Shown piece after piece: positions 1 through 9,141 of a stretch of 29,909 nt of DNA. This DNA is from DASXZH01 sp036502005 (GTDB lineage Bacteria; Armatimonadota; Fimbriimonadia; Fimbriimonadales; Fimbriimonadaceae). The stretch's first letter is position 1. The number at the start of each line of letters is the position of its first letter. The notes below the pieces were generated by a model that saw nothing but the letters and a program-made list of their open reading frames with translations, had not been told where the DNA came from and did not search any database. The position numbers and the translations under genes are program-made. Location of the stretch: contig DASXZH010000080.1 of NCBI GenBank assembly GCA_036502005.1, forward strand, positions 1 through 29,909, given 5' to 3'.

Positions 1-227
1 CACCTATCACCTATCACCTATCACCTATCACCTATCACCTATCACCTATCACCTATCACCTATCACCTATCACCTATCACCTATCACTTATCACTTATCA
101 CTTATCACTTATCACCTATCACCTATCACCTATCACCTATCACTTATCACTTATCACTTATCACTTATCACTTATCACTTATCACTTATCACTTATCACT
201 TATCACTTATCACTTATCACTTATCAC
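1..227. repeat. Heptameric tandem repeat array (CACYTAT)n
   Basis: The sequence is an uninterrupted run of a 7-bp unit: 32 complete copies plus a final CAC. Only two variants occur, CACCTAT and CACTTAT, in blocks: 12 CACCTAT (1-84), 4 CACTTAT (85-112), 4 CACCTAT (113-140) and 12 CACTTAT (141-224). It starts at the window edge, so the full array may be longer. It stops 24 bp before the cystathionine beta-synthase start codon, so it lies in that gene's 5' region. Unit length is like the short tandemly repeated repetitive (STRR) heptamers known from cyanobacteria. There are no spacers, so it is not a CRISPR array. Confidence 0.97.
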
Positions 228-251
228 CCCTAAATCGTCCATGATCTGAAC

Positions 252-1619
252 ATGAGTGTCACCGCGAATATCTTGGATCTGATCGGCAACACCCCGATGG
301 TAAAGGTCAACCATATGGATACCGGCCCGTGCGATCTCTTCCTAAAGCTCGAAAGCACAAACCCAGGGGGATCAATCAAAGACCGCATCGGCCTCTCCAT
401 GATTGAAGCGGCCGAAAAAGAGGGCAAACTGAAGCCGGGCGGCACTATGGTGGAAGCTACCGCTGGAAACACCGGCTTGGCCCTCGCATTGGTCGCCGGC
501 CAAAAAGGCTACAAGCTCACGCTCGTTCTTCCCGATAAGATGAGCCAGGAGAAGATGTTTCACCTGAAGGCGATGGGTGCCGAGGTGGTGGTGACCAGGT
601 CGGACGTCGGCAAAGGCCACCCCGAGTATTACCAAGACATCGCCGCGCGGATTGCCCAGGAAACGGGCGCGTTCTACGTAAACCAGTTCGAGAACCCGGC
701 CAATCCCGCCGCCCATGAGAAATATACCGCCCCCGAGATCTGGGAGCAAATGGAAGGGAAGCTGGACGCCATTGTTTGCGGGGTGGGATCCGGTGGAACC
801 CTTACCGGCATCGGCCGCTATTTTCGGAAGGTCGCCCCAAATGTGGAGATGATTCTGGCCGACCCTAAGGGCTCCATTCTTGCTCCGTTAGTAAACGAAG
901 GCAAGATGACCAAGGCAGGAAGCTGGCTGGTAGAGGGCATTGGCGAAGACTTTGTTCCCGGCAACTGTGAGCTCGATCTTGTTAAGAAGGCTTACGCCAT
1001 TTCCGATGCGGAAAGCATCGACACCTCGCGCGAGGTCTTGAAGTTGGAGGGGATCTTCTGCGGTTCGTCCAGCGGCACGCTCATAAATGCTGCTCTCAAA
1101 TATTGCCGCGAGCAGAAAACCCACAAGCGGGTAGTTAGCTTTGTGGCCGATAGCGGCAACAAGTATCTCTCGAAGATCTACAACGATTACTGGCTGCGCG
1201 ATTACGGATTTGTGGAGCGTACTCAAACCCACGATTTGCGCGACCTGATTTCTAGGCCCTACAGCGAGCATTCCGCCATCGTTGTGCAACTTGACGATTC
1301 GCTTCAAACTGCTTACCGGAAGCTGAAAGACAACGACGTGTCCCAGCTTCCGGTCATGGATGACGGCAAGCTGGTCGGCATCTTGGGCGAGATCGATATT
1401 CTGATCCACACCGCAAACGATCCGAGGGGATTCGACTTAAAAGCGAAGGATGCGATGACGAGCCGGCTAATGACCATTCAAGCTTCGCGCTCGGCGGACG
1501 ATTTGGTGCCCATCCTACAGCATGGCCTTACCGCCATCGTGATGGAAGGCGACAACTTCCTTGGGCTAGTAACTCCTATCGATTTCCTACAATACATGCG
1601 AAAGAGGGCGGCAAAGTGA
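252..1619 (+). CDS. cbs: Cystathionine beta-synthase with C-terminal CBS domain pair
   Basis: A 455-aa PLP enzyme of the cysteine synthase/CBS fold that condenses serine (or an activated serine) with homocysteine to give cystathionine, the first step of reverse transsulfuration in the cytoplasm. The PLP lysine is K43 in NPGGSIKDR. The substrate loop ATAGNTG and the phosphate loop GVGSGGTLTG follow. Residues from about 335 to 455 form two CBS motifs (for example QLPVMDDGKLVGILGEIDIL), a regulatory module that separates it from plain CysK; the heme-binding N-terminus of animal CBS is absent. No good ribosome binding site precedes the ATG, and an upstream ATG at 241 stops after two codons. The stop overlaps the next gene's GTG start, indicating translational coupling. 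A stand-alone cysteine synthase with CBS domains is the alternative. Confidence 0.93.
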   Translation: MSVTANILDLIGNTPMVKVNHMDTGPCDLFLKLESTNPGGSIKDRIGLSMIEAAEKEGKLKPGGTMVEATAGNTGLALALVAGQKGYKLTLVLPDKMSQEKMFHLKAMGAEVVVTRSDVGKGHPEYYQDIAARIAQETGAFYVNQFENPANPAAHEKYTAPEIWEQMEGKLDAIVCGVGSGGTLTGIGRYFRKVAPNVEMILADPKGSILAPLVNEGKMTKAGSWLVEGIGEDFVPGNCELDLVKKAYAISDAESIDTSREVLKLEGIFCGSSSGTLINAALKYCREQKTHKRVVSFVADSGNKYLSKIYNDYWLRDYGFVERTQTHDLRDLISRPYSEHSAIVVQLDDSLQTAYRKLKDNDVSQLPVMDDGKLVGILGEIDILIHTANDPRGFDLKAKDAMTSRLMTIQASRSADDLVPILQHGLTAIVMEGDNFLGLVTPIDFLQYMRKRAAK

Positions 1620-2779
1620 GCAAAGAGCAATGGGGCTTCGACACCCGGGCGATCCACGCGGATCAGGAATTGGACCCATCTACGGGCGCGGTTATCACGC
1701 CCATTTATGCAACTTCGACTTTCGGTCAATCCGCACCGGGCGTGCATAAAGGCTTTGATTACGGCCGCAGCCACAACCCAACCCGCTTTGCCTACGAGCG
1801 GGCGGTTGCCAACCTCGAAGGCGGAAAAGCAGGCTTCGCCTTTGCCTCCGGGATGGCGGCCACTTCTACCGTTTTAGAGGTCTTGCCGGCGGGATCGCAC
1901 ATCATCGCTTCCGACGATCTGTACGGCGGCACCTATCGGCTATTTGAACGGGTTAGGCGTCAATCGGCAGGTTTGGATTTCAGCTTCGTAGACCTCACAA
2001 AACCGGAAAATCTGGAGGGCGCGCTTAAGGAGAACACTAAACTCCTTTGGCTGGAAACACCAACCAATCCGCTCTTAAAAGTGATCGATTTGGAAGCGAC
2101 CGCCGCCTGGGGTCGCAAGCACGGACTTATAACGGCCGCCGATAACACTTTCGCCAGTCCCTGGACTCAGCGGCCGTTGGAGCATGGCGTCGATATCGTG
2201 GTCCATTCGGCGACCAAATATCTCAACGGCCATTCCGACGTTATCAACGGAGTTGTAATTGTAGGCTCGAACGAAGAGCTTAGGCAGAAGATTGGATTCC
2301 TTCAAAATTCTGTGGGCGCCATAGCAGGGCCGTTTGATAGCTTCTTGGCTCATCGAGGCCTGAAAACGCTTGGCCTTCGCATGGAGCGACACTGCCAAAA
2401 CGCAATGGAGATCGCCCAATGGGGAGAGAAGCACCCCAAGGTCGAGCGCGTTCTCTATCCCGGCCTAGCCAGCCATCCTCAGCATGGAGTCGCTGCCAAA
2501 CAAATGAGCGCCTACGGTGGCATGGTGACGATGATTCTAAAGGGCGGTCTGCAAGCTGCCACGACGGCCCTCAGCCGCTGCGAAGTGTTTACCCTCGCCG
2601 AGAGTTTGGGAGGAATCGAGAGCCTAATCGAGCATCCCGCGATCATGACCCATGCCTCGATTCCTGCTGAAGTCAGGGCAAAAAACGGCATCGCGGACGG
2701 GCTGATTAGGCTATCGGTTGGGATCGAGAATATCGAGGATCTCAAAAACGATCTTGAAAACGCGTTAAGCGTGGTCTGA
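1616..2779 (+). CDS. Cystathionine gamma-lyase / Cys-Met metabolism PLP enzyme
   Basis: A 387-aa member of the trans-sulfuration PLP family (MetB/MetC/CTH), of usual length. The PLP lysine is K201 in HSATKYLNGHSD; the phosphate-binding region ASGMAATST and the DLYGGTYRLF segment are typical. It starts with GTG whose bases overlap the TGA of the cystathionine beta-synthase gene (GTGA), so the two are translated together. That pairing argues for the lyase role (cystathionine to cysteine, 2-oxobutyrate and ammonia), completing homocysteine-to-cysteine conversion. Sequence alone cannot exclude cystathionine gamma-synthase or O-acetylhomoserine activity, since the families share these motifs. Its 3' end faces a convergent gene across a short terminator hairpin. 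Confidence 0.88.
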   Translation: MSKEQWGFDTRAIHADQELDPSTGAVITPIYATSTFGQSAPGVHKGFDYGRSHNPTRFAYERAVANLEGGKAGFAFASGMAATSTVLEVLPAGSHIIASDDLYGGTYRLFERVRRQSAGLDFSFVDLTKPENLEGALKENTKLLWLETPTNPLLKVIDLEATAAWGRKHGLITAADNTFASPWTQRPLEHGVDIVVHSATKYLNGHSDVINGVVIVGSNEELRQKIGFLQNSVGAIAGPFDSFLAHRGLKTLGLRMERHCQNAMEIAQWGEKHPKVERVLYPGLASHPQHGVAAKQMSAYGGMVTMILKGGLQAATTALSRCEVFTLAESLGGIESLIEHPAIMTHASIPAEVRAKNGIADGLIRLSVGIENIEDLKNDLENALSVV

Positions 2780-2780
2780 G

Positions 2781-2811
2781 AAAAAAAGGGCTGGCTCCAA
2801 AGAGCCGGCCC
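2781..2811 (-). terminator. Rho-independent terminator of the RRM protein gene
   Basis: Arms 2788-2797 and 2802-2811 form a 10-bp stem with one G-T pair and a four-base loop. Read on the minus strand the stem is followed by seven T (seven A at 2781-2787 on plus). It lies 26 bp past the stop codon of the minus-strand gene. No T tract follows on the plus strand, so its action on the converging cystathionine gene is less certain. Confidence 0.9.
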
Positions 2812-2836
2812 GTCAATGCTTAACTTAGAAGCTGGA

Positions 2837-3271
2837 TTACCAGCGACCGCCGCCGCCGCCACCGCCGCTACGGCCACCGCCGCCACTTCGGCCGCCGCCG
2901 CCACTACGGCCGCCACCGCCGCCGCCATAGCCACCGCCGCCACCACTTCGGCCGCCGCCGCCACCGCCGCTGTAGCCACCGCCACCGCCGCCACCGTAGC
3001 CGCCGCCACTTCGGTAGCCACCGCCACCGCCGCCGCCGCCTTCACCCTTTGGTCGGGCTTCGTTTACCGTGAGTCTTCGACCACCCATTTCTGAGTTGTT
3101 CTTATCGTTGATTGCTTCGTCCATCTTGTCCGCATCCACGTCCAAGAAAGCGAATCCGCGGCCCTCGATGATTCGGGCGCTGGATGGATTGTAAGGGGAG
3201 AAGTGCTGAAACAGATCCTCCTCAGTTGCAGAGTAGGGAAGGTTCCCCACATAGAGCGTTTTATTAGCCAT
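2837..3271 (-). CDS. Small Gly-rich RRM RNA-binding protein
   Basis: A 144-aa protein with one N-terminal RNA recognition motif followed by a low-complexity Gly/Arg/Ser/Tyr tail ending in Arg-Trp. The RRM shows RNP-2 as LYVGNL and RNP-1 as GRGFAFLDV within the first 80 residues, then repeats of the RSGGGG and GYGGGG type over about 60 residues. The family (Rbp-like proteins of cyanobacteria and several other phyla) binds single-stranded RNA and is often linked to cold or stress response. The start at 3271 is chosen because the protein then begins MANKTLYVGNLPYS and an AAAGGAA ribosome binding site lies 6 nt upstream; the open frame extends 17 codons further without support. The tail makes a GC-rich repetitive stretch at 2840-3040 that produces Ala-rich shadow frames on the plus strand. 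Confidence 0.93.
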   Translation of the reverse strand: MANKTLYVGNLPYSATEEDLFQHFSPYNPSSARIIEGRGFAFLDVDADKMDEAINDKNNSEMGGRRLTVNEARPKGEGGGGGGGGYRSGGGYGGGGGGGYSGGGGGGRSGGGGGYGGGGGGRSGGGGRSGGGGRSGGGGGGGRW

Positions 3272-3506
3272 TCGATTCCTTTGAGCGCGCCTCTTGGCGG
3301 CTCTACACACTGGGGTCCACAATCGAACCCGGCGGTAACTACTTCAGCGGGTCCTTACTCAAAGCTCAAGAGGCGAGGGCCTCCTGCAATTCAATCGATT
3401 CGAATCCGAGATTTCTTACCGTAACCCTTTTAGTTTACCGTGAACTATTTCAAGTTGGGGAAAGTAAATAGAATCTAATTCGTAACTCTTTAACAAAGGA
3501 TTTGGG

Positions 3507-4703
3507 TTGGAAAGCGCATGCAAACTGCCCGGGTATTCTGAAGACCCCATGGCTAATCTCGTTATCCGCGCGTTTGAACCTCGCGACGATGAAGGTTTTC
3601 GCCATGTGCGGGCCATGGCTTATCGCCACGGAGACCCCGTCTCGAAGGAAGACAAGCTCTTAAGATCGGACTGTTTGGCCTATGTAGGGGAACTGGATGG
3701 CGAGATCGTTGCGGCAACAACTGTCATCGATATGGCCTGCACAAAGGGAGATAAGGCCCTTCGGTGCGGAGGTCTCGCCGCTGTTGGGGTGATTCCGGAA
3801 CGGAGGCGTGGCGGAGTTGGATCTGCCCTGATGACCGAAGTGATTAAACTCCTTCACGAGGAGGGATTTGCGATCCTTTCCCTTTACCCATTTCGCGCTA
3901 CTTACTACCGCAAATTTGGCTATGAGTTCTGCGGCCACCGGATTCAAATAACTTGCCCGGTTCACCGGCTGTCGAAGATCAAACCTGCCTTTGATCCAGT
4001 GCTGCTGCCCTATAAGGACCGAGCCAAGATTTATCCCGTTTACGAGCAATATGCCAAGCGTTACGCAGGCATGAACCTGAGAAACGAAGACCAGTGGTGG
4101 CGAGTCCTCGGCGCCGATACGCCAATGCAGGTGTACACCCTCGGAGACCCGATTGAAGGCTACATCCTCCTCAAGCTGAATAGCGATTTTTGGAATACCC
4201 AGAACGTGAAAGAAGTGGTTTGGAATACGGGCCGCGCATACGACAGCATTTTGGCTTTCTTTAGCTGCCTTGGCATGAACAAGAATGACGTCGTGTGGCC
4301 GGAGCCCAGCGATGGTCCCTTTTTCGGCACTTACATGGACCAAGGCATAACAGGTGCTTGGAACAACGACCTGATGTTCAGGGTGTTAGACATCCCGGCT
4401 TGTCTCAGTGCGATCAAATCGGAGGAAAAAGGCGAGTTCTCGTTCCACTGCGAGGATCATTCTTATCCAGCCAACACCGGATCGTGGCACGTTTGCTTCA
4501 GTCCCGAAGGGACTCGCGTCGAAAGGGGTGGTTCGGCTGATTTCTCACTCTCTATCGGAACCCTTACCCAAAGCGTCTTGGGCGACCCAGATTTTGGGTC
4601 GCTACTGAAGGCAGGAAGAATTGAAGCACTCGAAAACAAGGGAACCGAAGTGGCTCGCAGGTTCTTTGGCCGCCAAACCGTGTACTGTACAGACTTTTTC
4701 TGA
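3507..4703 (+). CDS. Eis-like GNAT N-acetyltransferase with SCP2-type C-terminus
   Basis: A 398-aa protein resembling the Eis family: N-terminal GNAT domain, second GNAT-like domain and a C-terminal sterol-carrier-like domain. The acetyl-CoA loop is visible as VIPERRRGGVGSALM (about residues 98-112), and the YYRKFGYEF segment matches the region holding the catalytic tyrosine. The protein ends in DFF; in Eis the C-terminal carboxylate of a terminal Phe takes part in catalysis. The family acetylates amines (aminoglycosides and peptides); the substrate here is unknown. Two starts are possible: TTG 3507, with AAAGGA 6 nt upstream, and ATG 3549 (MANLVIRAFEP), which begins where the domain begins but lacks a clear ribosome site. 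I kept 3507. It lies alone, divergent from the RRM gene. Confidence 0.87.
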   Translation: MESACKLPGYSEDPMANLVIRAFEPRDDEGFRHVRAMAYRHGDPVSKEDKLLRSDCLAYVGELDGEIVAATTVIDMACTKGDKALRCGGLAAVGVIPERRRGGVGSALMTEVIKLLHEEGFAILSLYPFRATYYRKFGYEFCGHRIQITCPVHRLSKIKPAFDPVLLPYKDRAKIYPVYEQYAKRYAGMNLRNEDQWWRVLGADTPMQVYTLGDPIEGYILLKLNSDFWNTQNVKEVVWNTGRAYDSILAFFSCLGMNKNDVVWPEPSDGPFFGTYMDQGITGAWNNDLMFRVLDIPACLSAIKSEEKGEFSFHCEDHSYPANTGSWHVCFSPEGTRVERGGSADFSLSIGTLTQSVLGDPDFGSLLKAGRIEALENKGTEVARRFFGRQTVYCTDFF

Positions 4704-4769
4704 CGCCCAAGAAGGAAATGGCCTTCGTCCAATCTGTATTGGTGCTTCGCGCCGCAAAGGGGAAAAAGA

Positions 4770-5264
4770 ATGAACGCAAAATCAATTTCAAGTGTGGGTT
4801 TGGGCATGTTGGCCGCCCTTTCACTAGCTTCTACCACTGTTCCAGCAGGAACTCCTGTCACTCTCAAGTTCGACCAGGCCGTGAACTCGCGACACGCTAA
4901 AGTCGGCGACAAGATCAAAATGCACGTCGCAACTGATGTTATCGTAAACGGGGAGACCATTTTGAGAGCGGGCACGCCAGCTTGGGCAGAAGTCGATAGC
5001 GTCAAGAAGAACGAGCGATTTGGAATCAACGCCCAGATGAAGCTTGATGTCGAAGACATACATGGCATTCCGCTGAAGGGCAAAGATGCCGGCAAGCTGA
5101 GTGGCAGCCGAGCCGACCATGCAGCTCTCGCGGCTGGTGGGGGTGCCCTCATCCTCGGGCCAATCGGGCTACTTGGCAGCTACTTCGTCGTTGGCAAGCC
5201 TCTGAAAATCAAGCCGGGGCAGACATTCCAGACCGTCGTTGCCACAGACACCGTAGTACAGTAA
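4770..5264 (+). CDS. Small secreted protein of unknown function
   Basis: A 164-aa protein with an N-terminal signal peptide (MNAKSISSVGLGMLAAL..., likely cleaved near residues 20-26), followed by a beta-rich domain containing VPAGTPVTLKFDQAVNSRHA and VGDKIKMHVATD. A Gly/Ala-rich hydrophobic stretch at about residues 118-142 (AAGGGALILGPIGLLGSY) could be a membrane-associated loop. I do not recognise a named family; the pattern of a pore- or property-limiting domain (VNGETILRAGTPAWAEVDSV) resembles conserved exported proteins of unknown function. The start is supported by AAGGGG 7 nt upstream. It sits 66 bp after the acetyltransferase gene and is followed by a strong terminator, so it may be the last gene of that transcript. 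Confidence 0.8.
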   Translation: MNAKSISSVGLGMLAALSLASTTVPAGTPVTLKFDQAVNSRHAKVGDKIKMHVATDVIVNGETILRAGTPAWAEVDSVKKNERFGINAQMKLDVEDIHGIPLKGKDAGKLSGSRADHAALAAGGGALILGPIGLLGSYFVVGKPLKIKPGQTFQTVVATDTVVQ

Positions 5265-5286
5265 GCGGTTCCTAAAACAATCTTTG

Positions 5287-5314
5287 AAGGGCCGGGATGT
5301 TCCGGCCCTTTTTT
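5287..5314 (+). terminator. Rho-independent terminator
   Basis: A perfect 9-bp stem, AAGGGCCGG at 5287-5295 and CCGGCCCTT at 5302-5310, with a six-base loop runs straight into a T tract (5309-5314). It lies 22 bp downstream of the secreted-protein stop codon and should end the transcript of 3507-5264. Confidence 0.95.
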
Positions 5315-5612
5315 GTGACACTCTAGTGGTGGGATCAAAATGTCTCGGTTCCCCTTATATGCGAGGACGCAAAGTTGACACGTTTCCCGGGAGTACAGTT
5401 TCGGCAACCTAAGACTGCGCGAGCGGAGGGGGGACCTAGCGAGGAACGAGCGAAGGAGGGGGTGGCAAATGGACCCGAGTGACCAGCGAGACCGACTCTA
5501 AACATTTTGAAATCACCCCTCCACATTAGGAAATAGAGTCCATTAACAGGCTTTATAACGTCAGAATGTGAGCGGATAAATACTTCTGACCGTTTCCGCG
5601 ATCCTTTCGACA
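5315..5612 (+). other. Gap upstream of dnaE, no gene seen
   Basis: About 300 bp between the terminator and dnaE. A TTGACA occurs at 5375-5380 but no convincing -10 sits at 16-18 bp. The stretch 5410-5470 is unusually purine-rich on the plus strand, with a repeated GAGCG/GCGAG theme. The 5500-5600 part is AT-richer and presumably carries the dnaE promoter, though I cannot point to it. An open frame on the minus strand here (5335-5718) overlaps dnaE and has no family features. Confidence 0.5.
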
Positions 5613-8600
5613 ATGAGCTTCGTTCACGTTCACAATCACACCGAATACAGCCTTCTAGATGGCGCCAACCGAATACCAGAAATGGTTTCGCGCACCAAGG
5701 AACTCGGCATGGATTCATTGGCCATTACGGACCACGGTGTGATGTTCGGCGTCATGGAATTCACCATGGAATGCCAAAAGCAGGGCGTAAAGCCGATCAT
5801 CGGCATGGAAGCCTATGTCGCGCCCAATGGCCACCTTAAAAAGGATGGAAAAGAGGAGAATGAGACTTATCATCTTTTGCTGTTGGCAAAAGATTTAGAG
5901 GGCTATCGTAACCTTTGCAAGCTGAGCACTATCGGCGCGCTGCAGGGCTACTATTACAAGCCTCGAATCGACCACGATCTTTTGCGCCAATACAGCAAGG
6001 GATTGATCAGCACCAGCACCTGCCTTGGCAGTGAAATCAACCAAGAGTTACTGCGCGGGAACTACGACAAGGCGCAGTATCTGGCCGGCATGTATTCCGA
6101 GATTTTTGGTGAAGGGAACTACTTTATCGAGTTGCAAGACCACCGACTGCCGGAGCAAGCGGCTATCCGCGACGATCTTCTAAAGATCTCTCGAGAGCTA
6201 AAGCTTCCGCTCATCTGTACGAACGATGCCCACTACCTATGCAAAACTGACGCGACTCCGCACGACGTTTTGCTCTGCATCCAAACGGGATCTTTGGTTG
6301 CAGAAACGAAGCGGATGAAGTTCCAAACCGAGGAGTTTTATCTCAAGTCTCCTCAGGAAATGGGCGATCTTTTTAAGGAGACTCCGGAAGCGCTTGAGAA
6401 CTCCCTCATGATCGCGGAGATGTGCAATGTCGAGCTCGGCAAGCAGCACGCGAATATGCCCGATCCCGATCTGCCAGCGGGAGAAACCTCTTCCACCTAC
6501 TTAAAGAAGCTGGCCAGTGAAAACTTGGTCAGGAGGATTAAGAACGTCGATGAGCGCGCGTTGCAAAGGCTGGACTACGAACTTGACGTTATTGAGAAAA
6601 CCGGCTTCGCCAGCTACTTCCTTTTGGTTAAGGAGTTTGCCCAGTTCACTCGAAACGAGGGGATTTACTTTGGAGTACGAGGTTCGGCTGCAGGTTCCCT
6701 GGTCTCTTACTGCCTGGGAATCACCGATATCGATCCTTTGGAGTACGACCTCACTTTCGAGCGCTTCTTAAATATCGAGCGAATCGCCATGCCCGATATC
6801 GACATGGACTTCGAGGACGCACGCCGTGACGAAGTTATCAAGTGGGTGACGGAGAAATATGGCAGCGACCACGTCGCCCAGATTGTCACCTTTGGAACAC
6901 TGGGCCCCAAGGCAGCCATTAAGGATTGCGGCCGTGTGCAGGGCTATACGCCGCAAGAAACGGACAAGATCTGCAAAACCATCCCCAACATGCCTGGGAT
7001 GTCGATCCAGCGGGCGCTTAAAGAAAGCGCTGAATTCCGACACATGGTGGCGGAAGAACCAAGGGTTAGCTCCTTGGTCGAGATCGCCAAATCGGTAGAA
7101 GGCATCAGCCGTCACTGTGGCGTTCACGCGGCCGGAATCGTCATTAGCAAAGAGCCGTTGGTGGACCACATCCCGCTCTATCGGGGCAACGAAGGTCAGG
7201 CCATTACCGCTTTCGAGATGGGCATCTTGGAGAAGATTGGCCTTCTCAAGATGGACTTTTTGGGCCTTTCAAACCTCACCGTTTTGGCGCGGGCAGTGGA
7301 GAATATTCAGCGAACCCACGGAATCGATTTGGACATTCAAAACATCGCCTTAGATGACCTCAAAACCTACGAGCTTCTTGAGAGGGGCGAAACGGTCGGC
7401 GTGTTCCAGCTTGAATCGGGCGGAATGACCCGTTATGTAAAAGAACTCAAACCGCAAAATGTTAGGGAACTGGCTGCTATGGTCGCGCTCTACCGTCCCG
7501 GGCCGATGGAGCACATTCCGCGCTTTATCGATAACAAGTTTGGCCGCGCTACTCCCGAATATTTGGACGAGAAGATGAAGCCGATCCTTGAAGAAACCTA
7601 CGGCATTATCGTCTATCAAGACCAGGTTTTGAAGCTGGTGCAGGCTCTAGGCGGATTTACGCTGGGCAAAGCGGACATCCTTCGCCGTGCCATGGGTAAG
7701 AAGGATAAGAAGGCGATGGACTCCATGCAAACGGAGTTTATGGCCGGCGCTGAAGTCAATAACGTCTCGACGAGTGCTGCCCAGAAAACCTGGGACCTGC
7801 TGATGCCGTTCGCCGGTTATGCCTTTAACAAGGCTCACGCCGTTTGCTATGCGATGATCGCCTACCAAACTGCTTACCTGAAGGCCAACTATCCGGTTGA
7901 ATACATGGCTGCCCTATTGGCGGTTTACCGATCGAAGGAAGACCGCGTCGTAAGCTGCATTGAAGAATGCCGTCGCATGAAGATTCCGGTGCTTCCGCCG
8001 GATGTTAATAAATCGGAGATCGATTTCACCATTGAAGCCTCCGCGCCGGGGAAGGGCGGCAAAACCATCGCGCCTTATTCCATTCGATTTGGAATGGCGG
8101 CCATTAAGGGCGTCGGCGAAGGCATCGCTGAGTCGATCCTCAAGGAGCGCCAAGAAAACGGCCCTTACACTCATCTTTATGAGTTCACCGAACGCTGCAA
8201 GCCGTTTGGAATCAACCGGACCGCGCTGGAATCTCTTATCAAGGCCGGTGCCTTCGAAAGCATCGACAACAACCGAAAGAAACTATTCGAGGTTCAGGAA
8301 GGAGCGCTAAACTTTGCGGATACAACCCTCCGCAGCCGCCTTGCGGGTCAGGTGTCCTTATTTGGCGAATCCGTTGATGAAAGCATGCCGTCCTATCCGA
8401 CGATTCCAAGCTGCGAGCCCTATGATCGCCGCGATATTCTAGCCATGGAAAAGGAAGTGATGGGAATCTACGTTTCCGATCACCCGCTACGCGGCTTTGA
8501 GAGCCTGCTGCACCTTTCCGCAACCCACAGCTGCGTTTCTATTCTTGAAGTCGACGACGGCAGGCCAGTCAAGATCGCTGGCGTCATCGCGGGGATGCGG

Positions 8601-9098
8601 ACGAGCATTACCAAATCACGCGGCGAGAAAATGGCCATGCTCACGATTGAAGATTTCTCGGGCCAAGCCAACGTCACCGTCTTTCCGGCCACTTATGCGA
8701 AGCTCCAGGAACTGCTGCATAAGGATGCTGTCGTAAAGATATCCGGGGTAACTATGCATAGGGAACGGCCCGGCAACGGCGGCGACAAAACCATAGAGAT
8801 CAGGATGGAGGATGTGCAGCCGTTAGAACCAACCCTTGATCTCGGCTCGATTCGATCCTCGGACGCGGCCGGTGTGGTGCTGATTAAAGTGTTTAAAGCC
8901 ACTCGCGACGGCATGCAAAAAATGAAAGAAGTTTTGAAGCAGTTCAAGGGCGATTTTGAAGTCCAGCTTCAGATCATGCCCAAGGAAGAAAACGAGATCC
9001 AGTTCCTTCAGTACACGGTCGAACCGACCCCAACATTCAGGGAAGCCATAGAACGATCTCTATCAAATGCGAAAGTTGAGGTCTTTGCCAATCTTTAA
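5613..9098 (+). CDS. dnaE: DNA polymerase III subunit alpha
   Basis: A 1161-aa C-family replicative polymerase, the same length as E. coli DnaE. Order: PHP domain from the start (HVHNHTEYSLLDG, ITDHG, NDAHYL), polymerase palm with catalytic acidic residues D395 and D397 in PDIDMDFED and D548 in KMDFLGL, fingers with the RPGPMEHIPRF and AGYAFNKAHA motifs, helix-hairpin-helix and beta-clamp binding region, and an OB fold at about residues 986-1070 (VKIAGVIAGMRTSI). The PHP metal-ligand histidines look intact, so residual proofreading or phosphatase-type activity of that domain is possible. The ATG start fits the family N-terminus, though no clear Shine-Dalgarno precedes it. No intein or split is seen. 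It appears to be a single gene, with a secreted-protein gene 43 bp downstream. Confidence 0.98.
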   Translation: MSFVHVHNHTEYSLLDGANRIPEMVSRTKELGMDSLAITDHGVMFGVMEFTMECQKQGVKPIIGMEAYVAPNGHLKKDGKEENETYHLLLLAKDLEGYRNLCKLSTIGALQGYYYKPRIDHDLLRQYSKGLISTSTCLGSEINQELLRGNYDKAQYLAGMYSEIFGEGNYFIELQDHRLPEQAAIRDDLLKISRELKLPLICTNDAHYLCKTDATPHDVLLCIQTGSLVAETKRMKFQTEEFYLKSPQEMGDLFKETPEALENSLMIAEMCNVELGKQHANMPDPDLPAGETSSTYLKKLASENLVRRIKNVDERALQRLDYELDVIEKTGFASYFLLVKEFAQFTRNEGIYFGVRGSAAGSLVSYCLGITDIDPLEYDLTFERFLNIERIAMPDIDMDFEDARRDEVIKWVTEKYGSDHVAQIVTFGTLGPKAAIKDCGRVQGYTPQETDKICKTIPNMPGMSIQRALKESAEFRHMVAEEPRVSSLVEIAKSVEGISRHCGVHAAGIVISKEPLVDHIPLYRGNEGQAITAFEMGILEKIGLLKMDFLGLSNLTVLARAVENIQRTHGIDLDIQNIALDDLKTYELLERGETVGVFQLESGGMTRYVKELKPQNVRELAAMVALYRPGPMEHIPRFIDNKFGRATPEYLDEKMKPILEETYGIIVYQDQVLKLVQALGGFTLGKADILRRAMGKKDKKAMDSMQTEFMAGAEVNNVSTSAAQKTWDLLMPFAGYAFNKAHAVCYAMIAYQTAYLKANYPVEYMAALLAVYRSKEDRVVSCIEECRRMKIPVLPPDVNKSEIDFTIEASAPGKGGKTIAPYSIRFGMAAIKGVGEGIAESILKERQENGPYTHLYEFTERCKPFGINRTALESLIKAGAFESIDNNRKKLFEVQEGALNFADTTLRSRLAGQVSLFGESVDESMPSYPTIPSCEPYDRRDILAMEKEVMGIYVSDHPLRGFESLLHLSATHSCVSILEVDDGRPVKIAGVIAGMRTSITKSRGEKMAMLTIEDFSGQANVTVFPATYAKLQELLHKDAVVKISGVTMHRERPGNGGDKTIEIRMEDVQPLEPTLDLGSIRSSDAAGVVLIKVFKATRDGMQKMKEVLKQFKGDFEVQLQIMPKEENEIQFLQYTVEPTPTFREAIERSLSNAKVEVFANL

Positions 9099-9141
9099 AC
9101 GTATTCCGAATGGCGCTTTTGAGCGTCCTAATTGTAAATAG

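Noticed and set aside
1..227. CRISPR-like array at the window start
   Set aside because: The unit is 7 bp with no spacers; it is a plain tandem repeat.
2816..3094. Ala-rich plus-strand frame opposite the RRM gene
   Set aside because: It is the mirror of the Gly-rich tail codons; the RRM gene on minus has motifs, ribosome site and terminator.
3300..3360. Possible tRNA fragment (AATCGAACCCGG resembling a T arm)
   Set aside because: No complementary stem partner, acceptor stem or anticodon arm can be built.
5335..5718. 127-codon minus-strand frame before dnaE
   Set aside because: It overlaps the dnaE start, has no ribosome site or family features, and runs through a terminator T tract.
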